DNA of 64,000 nucleotides from the NCBI RefSeq assembly GCF_003996965.1, contig NZ_QWDM01000003.1, forward strand, positions 248,001 through 312,000. The letters are read 5' to 3'. A model generated the notes under the pieces. The model saw only the letters and a program-made list of their open reading frames with translations. It searched no databases and was not told where the DNA came from. The number at the start of each line of letters is the position of its first letter. Position 1 is the first letter of the stretch. The stretch is from Flavobacterium cupreum (GTDB taxonomy: Bacteria; Bacteroidota; Bacteroidia; Flavobacteriales; Flavobacteriaceae). The position numbers were made by a program, and so were the translations under genes. Below, one piece after another: positions 24,609 through 34,083 of this stretch.

Positions 24609-25607
24609 TTACACTTTAAAAAACATACGAGGAAAAGCTTCTTGTGGTTTTTTCTTTAAAAGGATAATTTTTACAAATGATTCCAAAAATCCCGTTCCAT
24701 ACCCATAAAACTGTTTCCATACCGCTATCACTGAAAGATATCCAATTTTAAAACTTTTATTCTGGAGAGTGGATGTAAGAAAAATTATAACGAAATATAC
24801 GAAATATAATTGTAATAAAAGATCAAAATTAAAGATTAACAAAAAAAAAGCTATTAATAAACCTAAAATAAAGACAGTAGGAAAGAAAAAAGTGATTTTA
24901 CTATGTTCCGGATACCAACTATTTAAAATTGGTCTTGCAATTCCGAATTTATGCACCTGAACTGAAAATTTACTCCAGTCTATACGACGTTTGTGATACA
25001 CAAATGCTTGTGGAAATAACCTGGTTTCAAAACCTAAATTCCACAAACGGATTGAAAGGTCCGGATCTTCTCCAGGATGGATATTCCCAAAACCTCTGGA
25101 TATTTCAAAAGCTTTTTTTGAAATTCCCATATTAAAACTACGGGGCTGAAATTTATTAATTTTCTCTGAACCACCACGAATCCCACCGGTTGTCAAAAAT
25201 GAAGTCATAGCAAAGTTTATCGCTTTCTGAACATTTGAAAAGCTTTTTAATGCTTTATCTGGTCCACCGAAACAGTCTACATACTTTGTATTTAATTCTT
25301 TTCTGACTTCTGTCAGATAATTGGACGGAATGATACAATCCGAATCAAAAATGATAAAATAATCACCTCTCGCCTTTTGCATTCCAAAATTCCTTGAGTC
25401 TCCGGGTCCTGAATTCTCTTTGAAATAGTAGAAAATATTAAGTTTTCCCTGATACGTCATCACAACCTCTTTGCAAGGTATTGACGAACCATCTTCGATA
25501 AGAACAATTTCAAAAGCTTCATTATAATCAGATTGAGCCAAGCTTTCTAAAAGTTCATCAACTTCATCAGGCCGATTATACACGGGTATAATTAAAGAAA
25601 AAATCAT
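24609..25607 (-). CDS. Family 2 glycosyltransferase with C-terminal membrane segments
   Basis: A 332-residue GT-A fold enzyme: SLIIPVYNRPDEVDELLESL at the N-terminus, EDGSS, and the DxD-like FDSDCIIP that binds the metal-nucleotide sugar, followed by GEDPDLSIRLW, the ED acceptor motif. Two hydrophobic stretches (about 250-295) anchor it in the inner membrane. The acceptor (lipid, polysaccharide or glycoprotein) is not known. It is cotranscribed with coaE. Confidence 0.88.
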   Translation of the reverse strand: MIFSLIIPVYNRPDEVDELLESLAQSDYNEAFEIVLIEDGSSIPCKEVVMTYQGKLNIFYYFKENSGPGDSRNFGMQKARGDYFIIFDSDCIIPSNYLTEVRKELNTKYVDCFGGPDKALKSFSNVQKAINFAMTSFLTTGGIRGGSEKINKFQPRSFNMGISKKAFEISRGFGNIHPGEDPDLSIRLWNLGFETRLFPQAFVYHKRRIDWSKFSVQVHKFGIARPILNSWYPEHSKITFFFPTVFILGLLIAFFLLIFNFDLLLQLYFVYFVIIFLTSTLQNKSFKIGYLSVIAVWKQFYGYGTGFLESFVKIILLKKKPQEAFPRMFFKV

Positions 25608-25676
25608 AATGGAATATGAGGTATTAAGGAGTAATTATTAAACTGAAAAATTTTAACAAAGATATGGTATATTCAC

Positions 25677-25709
25677 AAAAAAACCATCAACTTCTGGCTG
25701 ATGGTTTTT
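25677..25709 (-). terminator. Terminator of the bamD-to-fabV unit
   Basis: AAAAACCATCA (25679-25689) pairs with TGATGGTTTTT (25699-25709), 9-nt loop. On the minus strand a T run follows. It lies 20 bp after the fabV stop and closes the long leftward unit. Confidence 0.85.
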
Positions 25710-25729
25710 ATTTATGGTAATCTTGTATT

Positions 25730-26920
25730 TTATTTTATACTTTCTATTTCAACTACTTCATTTGCTTCTGCTTTGTAGTCTACTCCTGCAAATTCAAATC
25801 CAAATAAGTTTAGGAAATCATTTCTGTATCCGGCCAAATCTCCTATTCCGGGTAAAGTTTCGGTAGTCGCTTCCAGCCAGAGTTGCGCTACTTTAGCCTG
25901 AACATCTTCACGCATTTCCCAGTCATCAATTCTGATTCTTCCTTTCTCATCTACAGGAACTTCGGATCCGCTGTACAATCTGTCCTGGAACAAACGCTGA
26001 ATTTGCTCAATACAACCTTCGTGGATTCCTTCTTCTTTCATGATTTTGTACAAAAGAGAAATGTATAACGGAATAACAGGAATTGCAGAACTTGCCTGGG
26101 TAACCAATGCTTTATTTACCGATACATACGCTTTTCCGCCTACTGATTTTAAACTGTCTGTGATAGAAAATGCTGTCGCTTCCAAATCATCTTTTGCACG
26201 GCCAATTGTTCCTTTACGGTAAACTGCCTCTGTCAATGATGGTCCGATATACGAATACGCCACTGTTGTAGCTCCTTCTGCCAGTAAATTCTCCTCTTTT
26301 AAAGCATCCATCCACATGGCCCAGTCTTCACCTCCCATTACGGCAACAGTATTGGTGATATCTTCTTCATTAGCCGGTGCTATAGAAACTTCAGTAACGT
26401 TTCCGGTATGAAAATCAACTGTTTTGTTTGTAAAGGTCTGTCCGATTGGTTTTAAAACAGAACGGTGTGTTACTCCTGTTACAGGGTGTAAACGCACCGG
26501 TGATGCTAAACTGTAAATCACAAGATCAACCTGTCCTAAGTCTGCTTTTATTAAATCTAACGTTTGTCTTTTAATTTCGTTTGAAAAAGCATCTCCATTG
26601 ATACTTTTTGCATACAAACCTGCTTTATGAGCTTCAGCTTCAAAAGCTGCAGAATTATACCATCCCGGTGAAGCTGTTTTTCCTTCAACCGGTGGTTTTT
26701 CAAAAAACACTCCAATTGTTGCAGCATCAGATCCGAATGCACTTGTAATTCTTGAAGCCAATCCAAAACCTGTTGAAGCACCAATAACCAGTACTTTTTT
26801 TGCTCCGGCGATCGGACCTTTTGATTTTATATATTCTATTTGATTTTTTACATTCTGCTCGCATCCCTTTGGGTGTGATGTCAAACAAATAAATCCTCTC
26901 ATTCTAGGTTCTATAATCAT
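25730..26920 (-). CDS. fabV: Trans-2-enoyl-CoA/ACP reductase (NADH)
   Basis: FabV reduces the enoyl intermediate in fatty-acid elongation and is a triclosan-resistant alternative to FabI. The 396-residue protein has the long FabV form: GFICLTSHPKGCEQNV near the start, the NADH-binding VIGASTGFGLASRI, KTASPGWYNSAAFE, and the catalytic tyrosine and lysine in AYSYIGP and GRAKDDLE. It is the last gene before the terminator, 21 bp behind the TPR gene. Confidence 0.95.
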   Translation of the reverse strand: MIIEPRMRGFICLTSHPKGCEQNVKNQIEYIKSKGPIAGAKKVLVIGASTGFGLASRITSAFGSDAATIGVFFEKPPVEGKTASPGWYNSAAFEAEAHKAGLYAKSINGDAFSNEIKRQTLDLIKADLGQVDLVIYSLASPVRLHPVTGVTHRSVLKPIGQTFTNKTVDFHTGNVTEVSIAPANEEDITNTVAVMGGEDWAMWMDALKEENLLAEGATTVAYSYIGPSLTEAVYRKGTIGRAKDDLEATAFSITDSLKSVGGKAYVSVNKALVTQASSAIPVIPLYISLLYKIMKEEGIHEGCIEQIQRLFQDRLYSGSEVPVDEKGRIRIDDWEMREDVQAKVAQLWLEATTETLPGIGDLAGYRNDFLNLFGFEFAGVDYKAEANEVVEIESIK

Positions 26921-26941
26921 CTTGCAATTATTTTTATTGTA

Positions 26942-27463
26942 TTAATTCAGTTTCAGTTTTAATTTTTCAAAAATAGACATTTTATCTTTAACCCTTTTCA
27001 TGTTGGCATTCATATTGTCTATAAAGTTTGGGTTCAGGGCGCTTTTCTTCGCTAGTTTATAATAATTATAAGCAGCTGTGTACTCATTTTCATACTCTGC
27101 CATTCTTCCTAATTCACTGTTATAGGTCGAATAATCAAAGTTTTCGAGGTTCTGCATCGTATCTCTAATATGACCTTTTGCTTCTGCATAACGGCCAATA
27201 TCAATGAGTAAATATGTATAATTTATGTAGGGTGCCGGATATTTTGGTTCAAATTTCATAGCCAGTTTATAATGATAAATTCCTCTGTCATAATTACTTA
27301 ACTTGTTATAATAAATCCAGCCCAAATGATTATGAGCTTTACCAAAGTCCGGATATTGAGCCAGTATTTCCTCCAGCAGTTCTTTTCCTTCAGCTATATT
27401 TCCGTCAGATATTAAGGAATCTGCTTTAATAAATTGATTTTCATAAAAACTCAGGCTTTCCAT
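26942..27463 (-). CDS. Tetratricopeptide-repeat protein
   Basis: A 173-residue soluble protein with about three TPR units (residues 20-130): GKAHNHLGWIYYNKLSNYDRGIYHYKLAMKF is a typical repeat, followed by APYINYTYLLIDIGRYAEA and AYNYYKLAKKSAL. No signal peptide or membrane segment. It lies 12 bp after recN and 21 bp before fabV, so it belongs to the same unit, but its function cannot be inferred. Confidence 0.85.
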   Translation of the reverse strand: MESLSFYENQFIKADSLISDGNIAEGKELLEEILAQYPDFGKAHNHLGWIYYNKLSNYDRGIYHYKLAMKFEPKYPAPYINYTYLLIDIGRYAEAKGHIRDTMQNLENFDYSTYNSELGRMAEYENEYTAAYNYYKLAKKSALNPNFIDNMNANMKRVKDKMSIFEKLKLKLN

Positions 27464-27475
27464 AAATACTGTATT

Positions 27476-29128
27476 CTAATTTAATAATTGTTTGGCGTGA
27501 TTTAATGCCGAATCTGAAATGTTTGCACCGGATAGCATCTGAGCAATTTCTATCACTCTTTCTTCCTGCCCTAATAGTTTCAGTTCTGATTGTGTATCGT
27601 CATCAACGGTAGATTTGGAGACTTTGAAATGAGAATCCCCTTTTGCTGCAATTTGCGGTAAATGCGTAATAGCAAATATCTGCATTGTGGCACTCATTTC
27701 TTTCATAATTTCACCCATTCTGATCGCAATTTCACCCGAAACTCCGGTATCAATTTCATCAAAAATCAAAGTAGGCAATTTGGAATATTTTGCCAATATC
27801 GCTTTAACAGCCAGCATAATACGGGACATCTCTCCCCCTGAAGCCACTTTCTTCAGCAATCCGAAGTCTGTTCCTTTATTGGCTGAAAATAAAAACTGCA
27901 ATTCGTCTTTTCCGTTTTGAAAGTAGTTTTCAGACGGCAGCAGCGCCATATTGAAACGAACATTGGGCATACCTAAAGTCTCCAGGATCGAAACCAACTG
28001 ATTCGATAAAACCGGAATAGCATTTTCCCTATTTTGATGAATGGCTGCAGAGAAAGCATCCAATTTCTGTGTTTTTTGTTCTATTGCCTGTGATAAAACC
28101 GTAATTTCTTCTTCGATATTCCCCAGTTCCACAACTGCGCTTTCCAGTCCGGCCTGAATTTGAAGCAAATCGTCAACTGAAGTTACCTGATGTTTCTTCT
28201 GAAGATTATAAATTAACTGCAGCTTCTGATTGGTCAATTCTAACTTTTCGGGATCGTTTAATAATTTTTCCGAAGCATTTTGCAATTCTTTGGAAACATC
28301 ATCTACTTCGATGGCTACACTTGTAATTCTTTCGAACAAACTCTGATATTCCGGTGAAAAAAGGGCAATTTTTTGCAGAGACACTTTAATCTCATTCAGA
28401 TTATGAAAAACGCCAAATTGTTCTTCATTAGTAATTACGAGAGACTTATCGATTGCTTCTTTTATAATTTCTACATTATTCAGCTTCTCAAAATCAGCTT
28501 CCAGTTCTTCCTGCTCGCCGGACTTTAGCTTTGCTACAACCAATTCATTCAGCAGAAAGGTATTGTATTCCTGTTCTTTTCCTGAATCGCTTTGTCTTTT
28601 CAGTAAAGCGTTGAGTTTTGATTTATCTGATTTATATTCCTTTAAAAGTTTCTGATACGAACCAATAATATCTGAATTGTCTGCAATTGCATCAATTATT
28701 TTGAACTGAACATTTTCATCAGAAAGTTCCTGAGTCTGCTGCTGTGAATGAATATCGATCAGAAACAAACTTAAATCCTGCAGTTCCTGAAGGTTTACGG
28801 GACTATCGTTAATAAAAGCACGTGATTTTCCCGATGGCAAAATCTCGCGTCTGATGATTGTTTCGTCTTCGTAATCAAGGTCATTTGCTTCGAAAAATTC
28901 TTTTAAATTGTATTTCGAAATTTCAAATTGTGCCTCTATTACACATTTCTCTTCCTTATTTTTCAATGAAGTGAGATCGGCTCTTTTTCCCAAAACCAGA
29001 CCTATTGCTCCTAAAATTATAGATTTACCAGCACCTGTTTCACCTGTAATTATAGAAAAACCTTTTGAAAAATCAATAGCAAGCTTTTCAATCAGAGCGT
29101 AATTTTTAATTGACAGTGAAGTAATCAT
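27476..29128 (-). CDS. recN: DNA repair protein RecN
   Basis: RecN is an SMC-like ATPase that acts in recombinational double-strand-break repair. The 550-residue protein has the N-terminal Walker A GETGAGKSIILGA, a central coiled-coil region (residues about 160-380), and the C-terminal ABC signature ASGGEMSRIMLAVKAI and Walker B LIFDEIDTGVSGE. Length is typical. It follows the DUF4835 gene by 53 bp. Confidence 0.96.
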   Translation of the reverse strand: MITSLSIKNYALIEKLAIDFSKGFSIITGETGAGKSIILGAIGLVLGKRADLTSLKNKEEKCVIEAQFEISKYNLKEFFEANDLDYEDETIIRREILPSGKSRAFINDSPVNLQELQDLSLFLIDIHSQQQTQELSDENVQFKIIDAIADNSDIIGSYQKLLKEYKSDKSKLNALLKRQSDSGKEQEYNTFLLNELVVAKLKSGEQEELEADFEKLNNVEIIKEAIDKSLVITNEEQFGVFHNLNEIKVSLQKIALFSPEYQSLFERITSVAIEVDDVSKELQNASEKLLNDPEKLELTNQKLQLIYNLQKKHQVTSVDDLLQIQAGLESAVVELGNIEEEITVLSQAIEQKTQKLDAFSAAIHQNRENAIPVLSNQLVSILETLGMPNVRFNMALLPSENYFQNGKDELQFLFSANKGTDFGLLKKVASGGEMSRIMLAVKAILAKYSKLPTLIFDEIDTGVSGEIAIRMGEIMKEMSATMQIFAITHLPQIAAKGDSHFKVSKSTVDDDTQSELKLLGQEERVIEIAQMLSGANISDSALNHAKQLLN

Positions 29129-29181
29129 AGGAAAAATATATAAATATAAAAGTTAATGAAGGAAGCAAAATTTTAAAACAA

Positions 29182-30069
29182 TTAAAATTTGATTTGCGAC
29201 CATTTAGTAGAATTCAATGGAGATACTTTATTTAAAACATCTGTTAAATCGGTAACAGGAATACTTGGCCCGCCGGAGAAAACAGAAACAATTTCGTCTG
29301 ATTTGGCATCAAAAAATATCCGCGTTAAAAAAGCGTTTGGCTTAACCGAATTTAGTTTTCCTATAAGTATTACGGAAGATTTTATTTTTTCTTTGGCAGC
29401 TTTCAAATCCTGACTCATATTGTCTAAACCCGAATGGTATAAAAACATGGTTTGTCTCAGATCGCTGTAAGTTGGCGAAAGCATATCGTTTATCAAAAAG
29501 TAACGATTCTGAACTCCATCTGCCTGACTCCATCCCTTAAAACCTCCCTGTTGCGCTACATTTGAGATATTTTGGGCTGTTTCAAGATACGAACTTCCTC
29601 CTGCCATCTGAAAGGTATCTGCATCTATTCCTAAAATCATATAACTGTAAAAGGAAACTACTGATACTAAATTAGATTCAAAAGTAGTCGGATTGAATAA
29701 TAACGGCTCATACTCTGTATAACGAAAACTAAAGTCCTTATCGTTATAATTGAAAATCGGAGAGGAATAGGTCGAATTATAAATAAGTCTCGAAGCCTGA
29801 ACCTGAATGGTACCCGAAAACTGATCTGAACTATTGGACAATAAAGTAATATACATCGAACAATTGATTCGCTCGTTCTGCTTGAGTACGGAACCCGTCC
29901 AGTCTGTTTTATTTACAAATTCCGACAGAGAGGTCTGAAGTGTTTTATAAACCTGCTGGTTTGGATTGGGAAGTCTGTCCGTATTTATAGTTACCGTACA
30001 ATTTAGCTGTTGTGCCTGGGTAAAGCCAAAAATTAAAAATACCAATAAAGTAACTATTTTATTATTCAT
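29182..30069 (-). CDS. DUF4835 family secreted protein
   Basis: A 295-residue protein with a signal peptide (MNNKIVTLLVFLIFGFTQAQ), then QLNCTVTINTDRLPNPNQQVYKTLQTSL, the start of DUF4835. This family sits between coaBC and recN in many Bacteroidota; its role is unknown. Predicted periplasmic or outer-membrane associated. The box TATCTTCG on the minus strand lies directly before the ATG, so an internal promoter is possible. Confidence 0.88.
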   Translation of the reverse strand: MNNKIVTLLVFLIFGFTQAQQLNCTVTINTDRLPNPNQQVYKTLQTSLSEFVNKTDWTGSVLKQNERINCSMYITLLSNSSDQFSGTIQVQASRLIYNSTYSSPIFNYNDKDFSFRYTEYEPLLFNPTTFESNLVSVVSFYSYMILGIDADTFQMAGGSSYLETAQNISNVAQQGGFKGWSQADGVQNRYFLINDMLSPTYSDLRQTMFLYHSGLDNMSQDLKAAKEKIKSSVILIGKLNSVKPNAFLTRIFFDAKSDEIVSVFSGGPSIPVTDLTDVLNKVSPLNSTKWSQIKF

Positions 30070-30149
30070 ACGAAGATACTATTTGCGTTTAGCGAAATAT
30101 GGTTTCGCTATTTTTTTATTAAGTGTCTGGCCTGCGATCACTTTTTGCT

Positions 30150-31358
30150 TTATAGAAAATGTGAAATCACTTTATTCAAAATATCGGCTGCTACTGATTC
30201 TTTTGATTTTAATTCCATTGGTTCAATTTTAAAATCCTTATCGATAAATGTCACTTTATTGGTTTCTTTTTTAAAACCGGCGCCTTTATCCTGTAAGGAA
30301 TTTAAAACAATCAAATCTAAGTTTTTTTTCTGAATTTTCAACTTCGCATTCTCAATTTCATTTTCAGTTTCTAATGCAAACCCAATCAAAAATTGATTTT
30401 TCTTGCTATTTCCCAGTGACAATAAAATATCTTTAGTTTTTTCGAGGGCAATCGAAAATTCATCCGGAGCTTTTTTTATTTTCTGTACAGCTACCGTTTT
30501 CGGTTTATAATCGGCTACCGCTGCTGCTGCAATGGCCACATCAACATCATTATAATACAAATGACAGGCATCATACATTTCCTCCGCCGATACCACATTT
30601 ACAACCTCAATTGCGGTGTTCTTTACATTGTAATGCGTTGGTCCGGAGACCAAAATAACACTTGCGCCTAAATCAGCAGCTGCATTTGCAATATCAAAAC
30701 CCATTTTTCCGGAAGAATGATTTCCTATAAAACGTACAGGATCTATTGCTTCGTATGTTGGTCCGGCAGTAATTAGTATTTTTTTTCCTTTTAGCGGTAA
30801 TTTAGCTTCTAAATCGGCTTCAAGAAACGCAATTATATTTTCAGGTTCTGCCATTCTTCCTTCACCGGAAAGGCCACTTGCCAATTCGCCGCTTTCTGCC
30901 GGAATCATGACATTCCCAAATTGCTTTAAAGCATTAAAACTTGAAATGGTGGAAGGGTGTTTGTACATGTCCAGATCCATTGCGGGAGCAAAGTAAACGG
31001 GACATTTGGCCGATAAATAAGTGGCAATTAAAAGATTGTCGCAATTACCGGTTGTCATCTTGGATAACGTATTGGCGGTTGCGGGAGCAATAAGCATCAA
31101 ATCGGCCCAAAGTGCCAAATCAACGTGATTGTTCCAAACGGCATCTTCATCATCCTGATTAAAGAAACTGGAATGTACCGGATTTTTTGATAACGTAGAT
31201 AACGTAAGTGGAGTTACAAAATCCTTAGAAGCAGGTGTCATTATCACCTGGACATGTGCACCTGCTTTTATAAAGAGTCGTACTAATGATGCTGTTTTAT
31301 ACGCTGCAATTCCACCAGAAACTCCCAGTAAAATTTTTTTTCCGTTTAAAACTGACAT
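30150..31358 (-). CDS. coaBC: Phosphopantothenoylcysteine decarboxylase / phosphopantothenate-cysteine ligase
   Basis: A bifunctional 402-residue coenzyme A enzyme. The N-terminal CoaC flavoprotein half has GVSGGIAAYKTASLVR, HVDLALWADLMLIAPATANTLSK and the PAMDLDMY substrate motif; the C-terminal CoaB half has TAGPTYEAIDPVRFIGNHSSGKMG and the ADYKP and KIKK segments. It lies 9 bp after rpoZ, a conserved arrangement in Bacteroidota. Confidence 0.96.
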   Translation of the reverse strand: MSVLNGKKILLGVSGGIAAYKTASLVRLFIKAGAHVQVIMTPASKDFVTPLTLSTLSKNPVHSSFFNQDDEDAVWNNHVDLALWADLMLIAPATANTLSKMTTGNCDNLLIATYLSAKCPVYFAPAMDLDMYKHPSTISSFNALKQFGNVMIPAESGELASGLSGEGRMAEPENIIAFLEADLEAKLPLKGKKILITAGPTYEAIDPVRFIGNHSSGKMGFDIANAAADLGASVILVSGPTHYNVKNTAIEVVNVVSAEEMYDACHLYYNDVDVAIAAAAVADYKPKTVAVQKIKKAPDEFSIALEKTKDILLSLGNSKKNQFLIGFALETENEIENAKLKIQKKNLDLIVLNSLQDKGAGFKKETNKVTFIDKDFKIEPMELKSKESVAADILNKVISHFL

Positions 31359-31367
31359 TATACTATA

Positions 31368-31685
31368 TTATTTGTTTGAACCTCTGTGGTATGTTTTACC
31401 GTCTAACCATTCCTGAACGGCTAAAGCGTGTGGTTTTGGTAATTTTTCGTAAAATTTAGAAACTTCAATTTGTTCTTTATTTTCAAAAACTTCCTCAAGA
31501 CTGTCATTATAAGTAGCAAACTCTTCCAATTTCTCCGTTAATTCTTTTTTGATTTCAGAATTAATCTGATTTGCTCTTTTAGCCATAATGGTAATTGCCT
31601 CATACACATTTCCTGTTGGCTCTTCAATAACTGTTTTATTGTAAGTTATTGTATTTACAGGAGCATTCGTCTTTTTTAAATCCAT
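31368..31685 (-). CDS. rpoZ: DNA-directed RNA polymerase omega subunit (Bacteroidota type)
   Basis: A 105-residue protein with the RPB6/omega core: NVYEAITIMAKRANQINSEIKKELTEKLEEF, containing the conserved helix that wraps the beta' C-terminus. Length and the added acidic C-terminal part match the Bacteroidota omega variants. It is 9 bp from bamD and 9 bp from coaBC, within one operon. Confidence 0.9.
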   Translation of the reverse strand: MDLKKTNAPVNTITYNKTVIEEPTGNVYEAITIMAKRANQINSEIKKELTEKLEEFATYNDSLEEVFENKEQIEVSKFYEKLPKPHALAVQEWLDGKTYHRGSNK

Positions 31686-31694
31686 GACTTTATT

Positions 31695-32489
31695 TTATTT
31701 AGTAAATTTTTGTAAATCAGTTTCCACTCTGACATTCATTTCGTCAGCTTGTGCTTTGTATTTTGTGTCGCTTTTAAACTTAAGTAAGTTATTGTAAGCT
31801 ACTTTGGCAACATTTAAACGATCCTGCATTTTTGAAGGAACGCTGTTTATAGCCAGTTTGTATGCAGAATCATATTTATAGAACAATGCATCTTCTTTAA
31901 AAGGTGTTCCCGGAAAGTCAGCTATAAAATTATCAAAAGCAATTAATGCCGATTTATAATCTGAAATCGTATTATATCCTTTTGCATTTTCGAATGCTTT
32001 TTTCTCCAGCTTGCCATTGAGGATTTTTACCGCATCATTGGCCTGAGTGATGTATTCTGAATTTGGATAATTATCAATGAAAGCCTGTAATTTCTCTAAT
32101 GCTTTTACCGTATCGGTCTGGTCTAAACTATAAACAGGTGATAATTTTGAGTAACTGTAGGCACCAAGAAAAGCAGCTTCCTGAACTTTTTCGCTTCGTG
32201 GGTAACCGGAAACGAAACTTTCAAACTGATAACCTGCCAAATAATATTGTTTTGTTTTATAATAGGACTGAGAAAACATATAAAATAGTTTTTCAGCCTG
32301 AGGCTTACCTCTATACGTAGGCGCTAATTGCTCAAAAAGACGGATGGCTTTTGAATATTTTCCAGCTTCATACATCTTTGTTGCTATTTCAAATTTTGCC
32401 GCAACATCTTCATTTTTCAATGCTTTTTGGTAATCACTACAAGAACAAAAAAGGACAACAACAATTAATAGAGATACTATTTTTTTCAT
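31695..32489 (-). CDS. bamD: Outer-membrane assembly lipoprotein BamD
   Basis: BamD is a lipoprotein of the beta-barrel assembly complex on the inner face of the outer membrane. The chosen ATG (32489) gives 264 residues with a lipoprotein signal (MKKIVSLLIVVVLFCSCSDY) whose lipobox cysteine is at the end of FCSC. A longer frame starting at 32540 would put a non-signal sequence first. TPR-like helices follow (AGKYSKAIRLFEQLAPTYRG, KTKQYYLAGYQFESFVSGYPRSE). The gene heads the unit and has a complete consensus promoter. Confidence 0.92.
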   Translation of the reverse strand: MKKIVSLLIVVVLFCSCSDYQKALKNEDVAAKFEIATKMYEAGKYSKAIRLFEQLAPTYRGKPQAEKLFYMFSQSYYKTKQYYLAGYQFESFVSGYPRSEKVQEAAFLGAYSYSKLSPVYSLDQTDTVKALEKLQAFIDNYPNSEYITQANDAVKILNGKLEKKAFENAKGYNTISDYKSALIAFDNFIADFPGTPFKEDALFYKYDSAYKLAINSVPSKMQDRLNVAKVAYNNLLKFKSDTKYKAQADEMNVRVETDLQKFTK

Positions 32490-32556
32490 TTTATTACTTT
32501 TATTATGATTTCTTAGACAATTGTGCCAAAGCAAAATCACACCGAAGTTCCGGTGG

Positions 32557-32586
32557 CAAATTTAGTTATTAATTTAGCTACTACAA
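32557..32586 (-). promoter_or_regulatory. Consensus promoter of bamD (TTG-N19-TAAATTTG)
   Basis: On the minus strand TTG (32586-32584) is followed after exactly 19 nt by TAAATTTG (32564-32557), a full Bacteroidota promoter. The transcript has a leader of about 60 nt with a small hairpin, CACCG and CGGTG around a 6-nt loop, before the bamD ATG. Confidence 0.85.
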
Positions 32587-32614
32587 AATATTTTTTTGGT
32601 ATAATAAAATACCG

Positions 32615-33508
32615 TTAATCCTGCTCTACCTGAATGCTTTTTTTAACGAATTCATTCAGTCTTCCGGCCAGTGAATCATCTACTGAAACTAATGGCAAAC
32701 GTACCGTGTTTTCAGCAATACCAAGGGCTTTGAACACTTGTTTGATTCCGGCAGGATTTCCCTGCTCAAAAATCATATCAATACAATCTGACAGAAAGTA
32801 TTGTGTTTTAAAAGCTTCATTTACTTTTTTATTCAAACCTAAACGGATCATTTCTGAAAATTCTTTCGGAAAACCTTGTCCAATTACAGAGATTACCCCT
32901 GCTCCGCCAGCCAAAACTATGGGTAAGGCAATCATATCGTCACCTGAAATTACAAGAAAATCTTTCGGTGCATTTTTAATCAGTTGAAAAGCCTGCACGA
33001 TATCTCCCGCAGCTTCTTTTATCCCTACGACATTCTTAAAATCATTCGCCAGACGAATTACGGTTGAAGGCAGCATATTGCTTGATGTTCTCCCCGGCAC
33101 ATTATATAAAATAACCGGCAGCGGAGAAGCTTCGGCAACAGCTTTAAAATGCTGGTAAATTCCTTCCTGAGTTGGTTTGTTATAATAAGGAGAAACGGAA
33201 AGAATAGCCTCAAATGCAGAAAAATCCCTTGTTTTTAATTCCTCCACCACCTGCATTGTATTGTTACCGCCCACACCAAGTACCAAAGGCAATCTGCCTT
33301 TATTAACATCAATTACTGCATTAATAACTAATTCTTTTTCGGCCTGGGTCAAGGTAGCATTTTCTGCTGTCGTACCCATAACCACAAGATATTCAACTCC
33401 TCCGTCAATCGAAAAATTAACTATTCGCTGTAATGCTTCAAAATCAATTGAGAAATCTTTTTTAAATGGAGTTACAAGTGCAACGCCGGTACCTATTAAT
33501 GATTGCAT
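32615..33508 (-). CDS. dapA: 4-hydroxy-tetrahydrodipicolinate synthase
   Basis: DapA condenses pyruvate and aspartate semialdehyde in lysine and diaminopimelate synthesis. The 297-residue TIM-barrel enzyme shows [13 protein letters not shown], the catalytic tyrosine in [12 protein letters not shown], and the Schiff-base lysine in VGIKEAAGD. It lies 15 bp behind the DUF6913-like gene and is probably cotranscribed with it. Confidence 0.96.
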   Translation of the reverse strand: MQSLIGTGVALVTPFKKDFSIDFEALQRIVNFSIDGGVEYLVVMGTTAENATLTQAEKELVINAVIDVNKGRLPLVLGVGGNNTMQVVEELKTRDFSAFEAILSVSPYYNKPTQEGIYQHFKAVAEASPLPVILYNVPGRTSSNMLPSTVIRLANDFKNVVGIKEAAGDIVQAFQLIKNAPKDFLVISGDDMIALPIVLAGGAGVISVIGQGFPKEFSEMIRLGLNKKVNEAFKTQYFLSDCIDMIFEQGNPAGIKQVFKALGIAENTVRLPLVSVDDSLAGRLNEFVKKSIQVEQD

Positions 33509-33523
33509 ATTCTAATTTATATT

Positions 33524-34036
33524 TTATTTGATATTTTTTAAATACTTAAACAATTCGAAAACGAAGAGTTTGTAATTCTCCAGAGTGGTTTCGATCATCC
33601 ATCGGTTTAATTTTTTATCGACGGCTGTAAAACCAACTTTAAACTTCGCTTCTGACTTACTTGTTACCAGCATCAAAATGGCTTTTTCGATATCATAATA
33701 ACTAATCAGAAGGTCAAATTCTGTCCCGATAAATTCATTCAGAAAATCTGCCGTAATATTTCCGTTCCAACTGATGTCTTTTTTACCAAAAGTAGGTCGG
33801 GAGTATGCGGTTTTTTCCTTTAATTTATCTCTGTACACCACAATTTTTATATCCTCCGGCCTGATTCCATTCGATATTAATTCTCTGATTAACTCTTTTG
33901 AATGTCGAAATTTGCTTTCATCAACCAGTAAACCAATTGTTTGCACTTTACTTGTAAAGACTTCGTTTTTGACATTATGCAGGTTATTTTTTAATGATTT
34001 TTTTACAAAAAATTCCTTTATATAATTTAAAAACAT
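33524..34036 (-). CDS. DUF6913-like small protein upstream of dapA
   Basis: A 170-residue cytoplasmic protein without signal peptide. The first half is basic (FFVKKSLKNNLHNVKNEVF), followed by TIGLLVDESKFRHSKELIRELISNG and a C-terminal DLLISYYDIEKAILMLVTSKSEAKFKVGF. I tentatively match it to the DUF6913 family. The alpha/beta pattern, with a conserved LLISYYD strand, suggests a Rossmann-like domain. Its location before dapA suggests coexpression, not a known function. Confidence 0.7.
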   Translation of the reverse strand: MFLNYIKEFFVKKSLKNNLHNVKNEVFTSKVQTIGLLVDESKFRHSKELIRELISNGIRPEDIKIVVYRDKLKEKTAYSRPTFGKKDISWNGNITADFLNEFIGTEFDLLISYYDIEKAILMLVTSKSEAKFKVGFTAVDKKLNRWMIETTLENYKLFVFELFKYLKNIK

Positions 34037-34054
34037 AGTATTTTTACCAGATTA

Positions 34055-34062
34055 CAAAATTA
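34055..34062 (-). promoter_or_regulatory. -7 promoter box (TAATTTTG) for the DUF6913-dapA unit
   Basis: On the minus strand TAATTTTG matches TAnnTTTG and lies 18 bp before the ATG at 34036, in the 47-bp divergent spacer. No -33 TTG at the standard distance. Confidence 0.45.
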
Positions 34063-34083
34063 ATTATTTAAGTCGCATTTAAG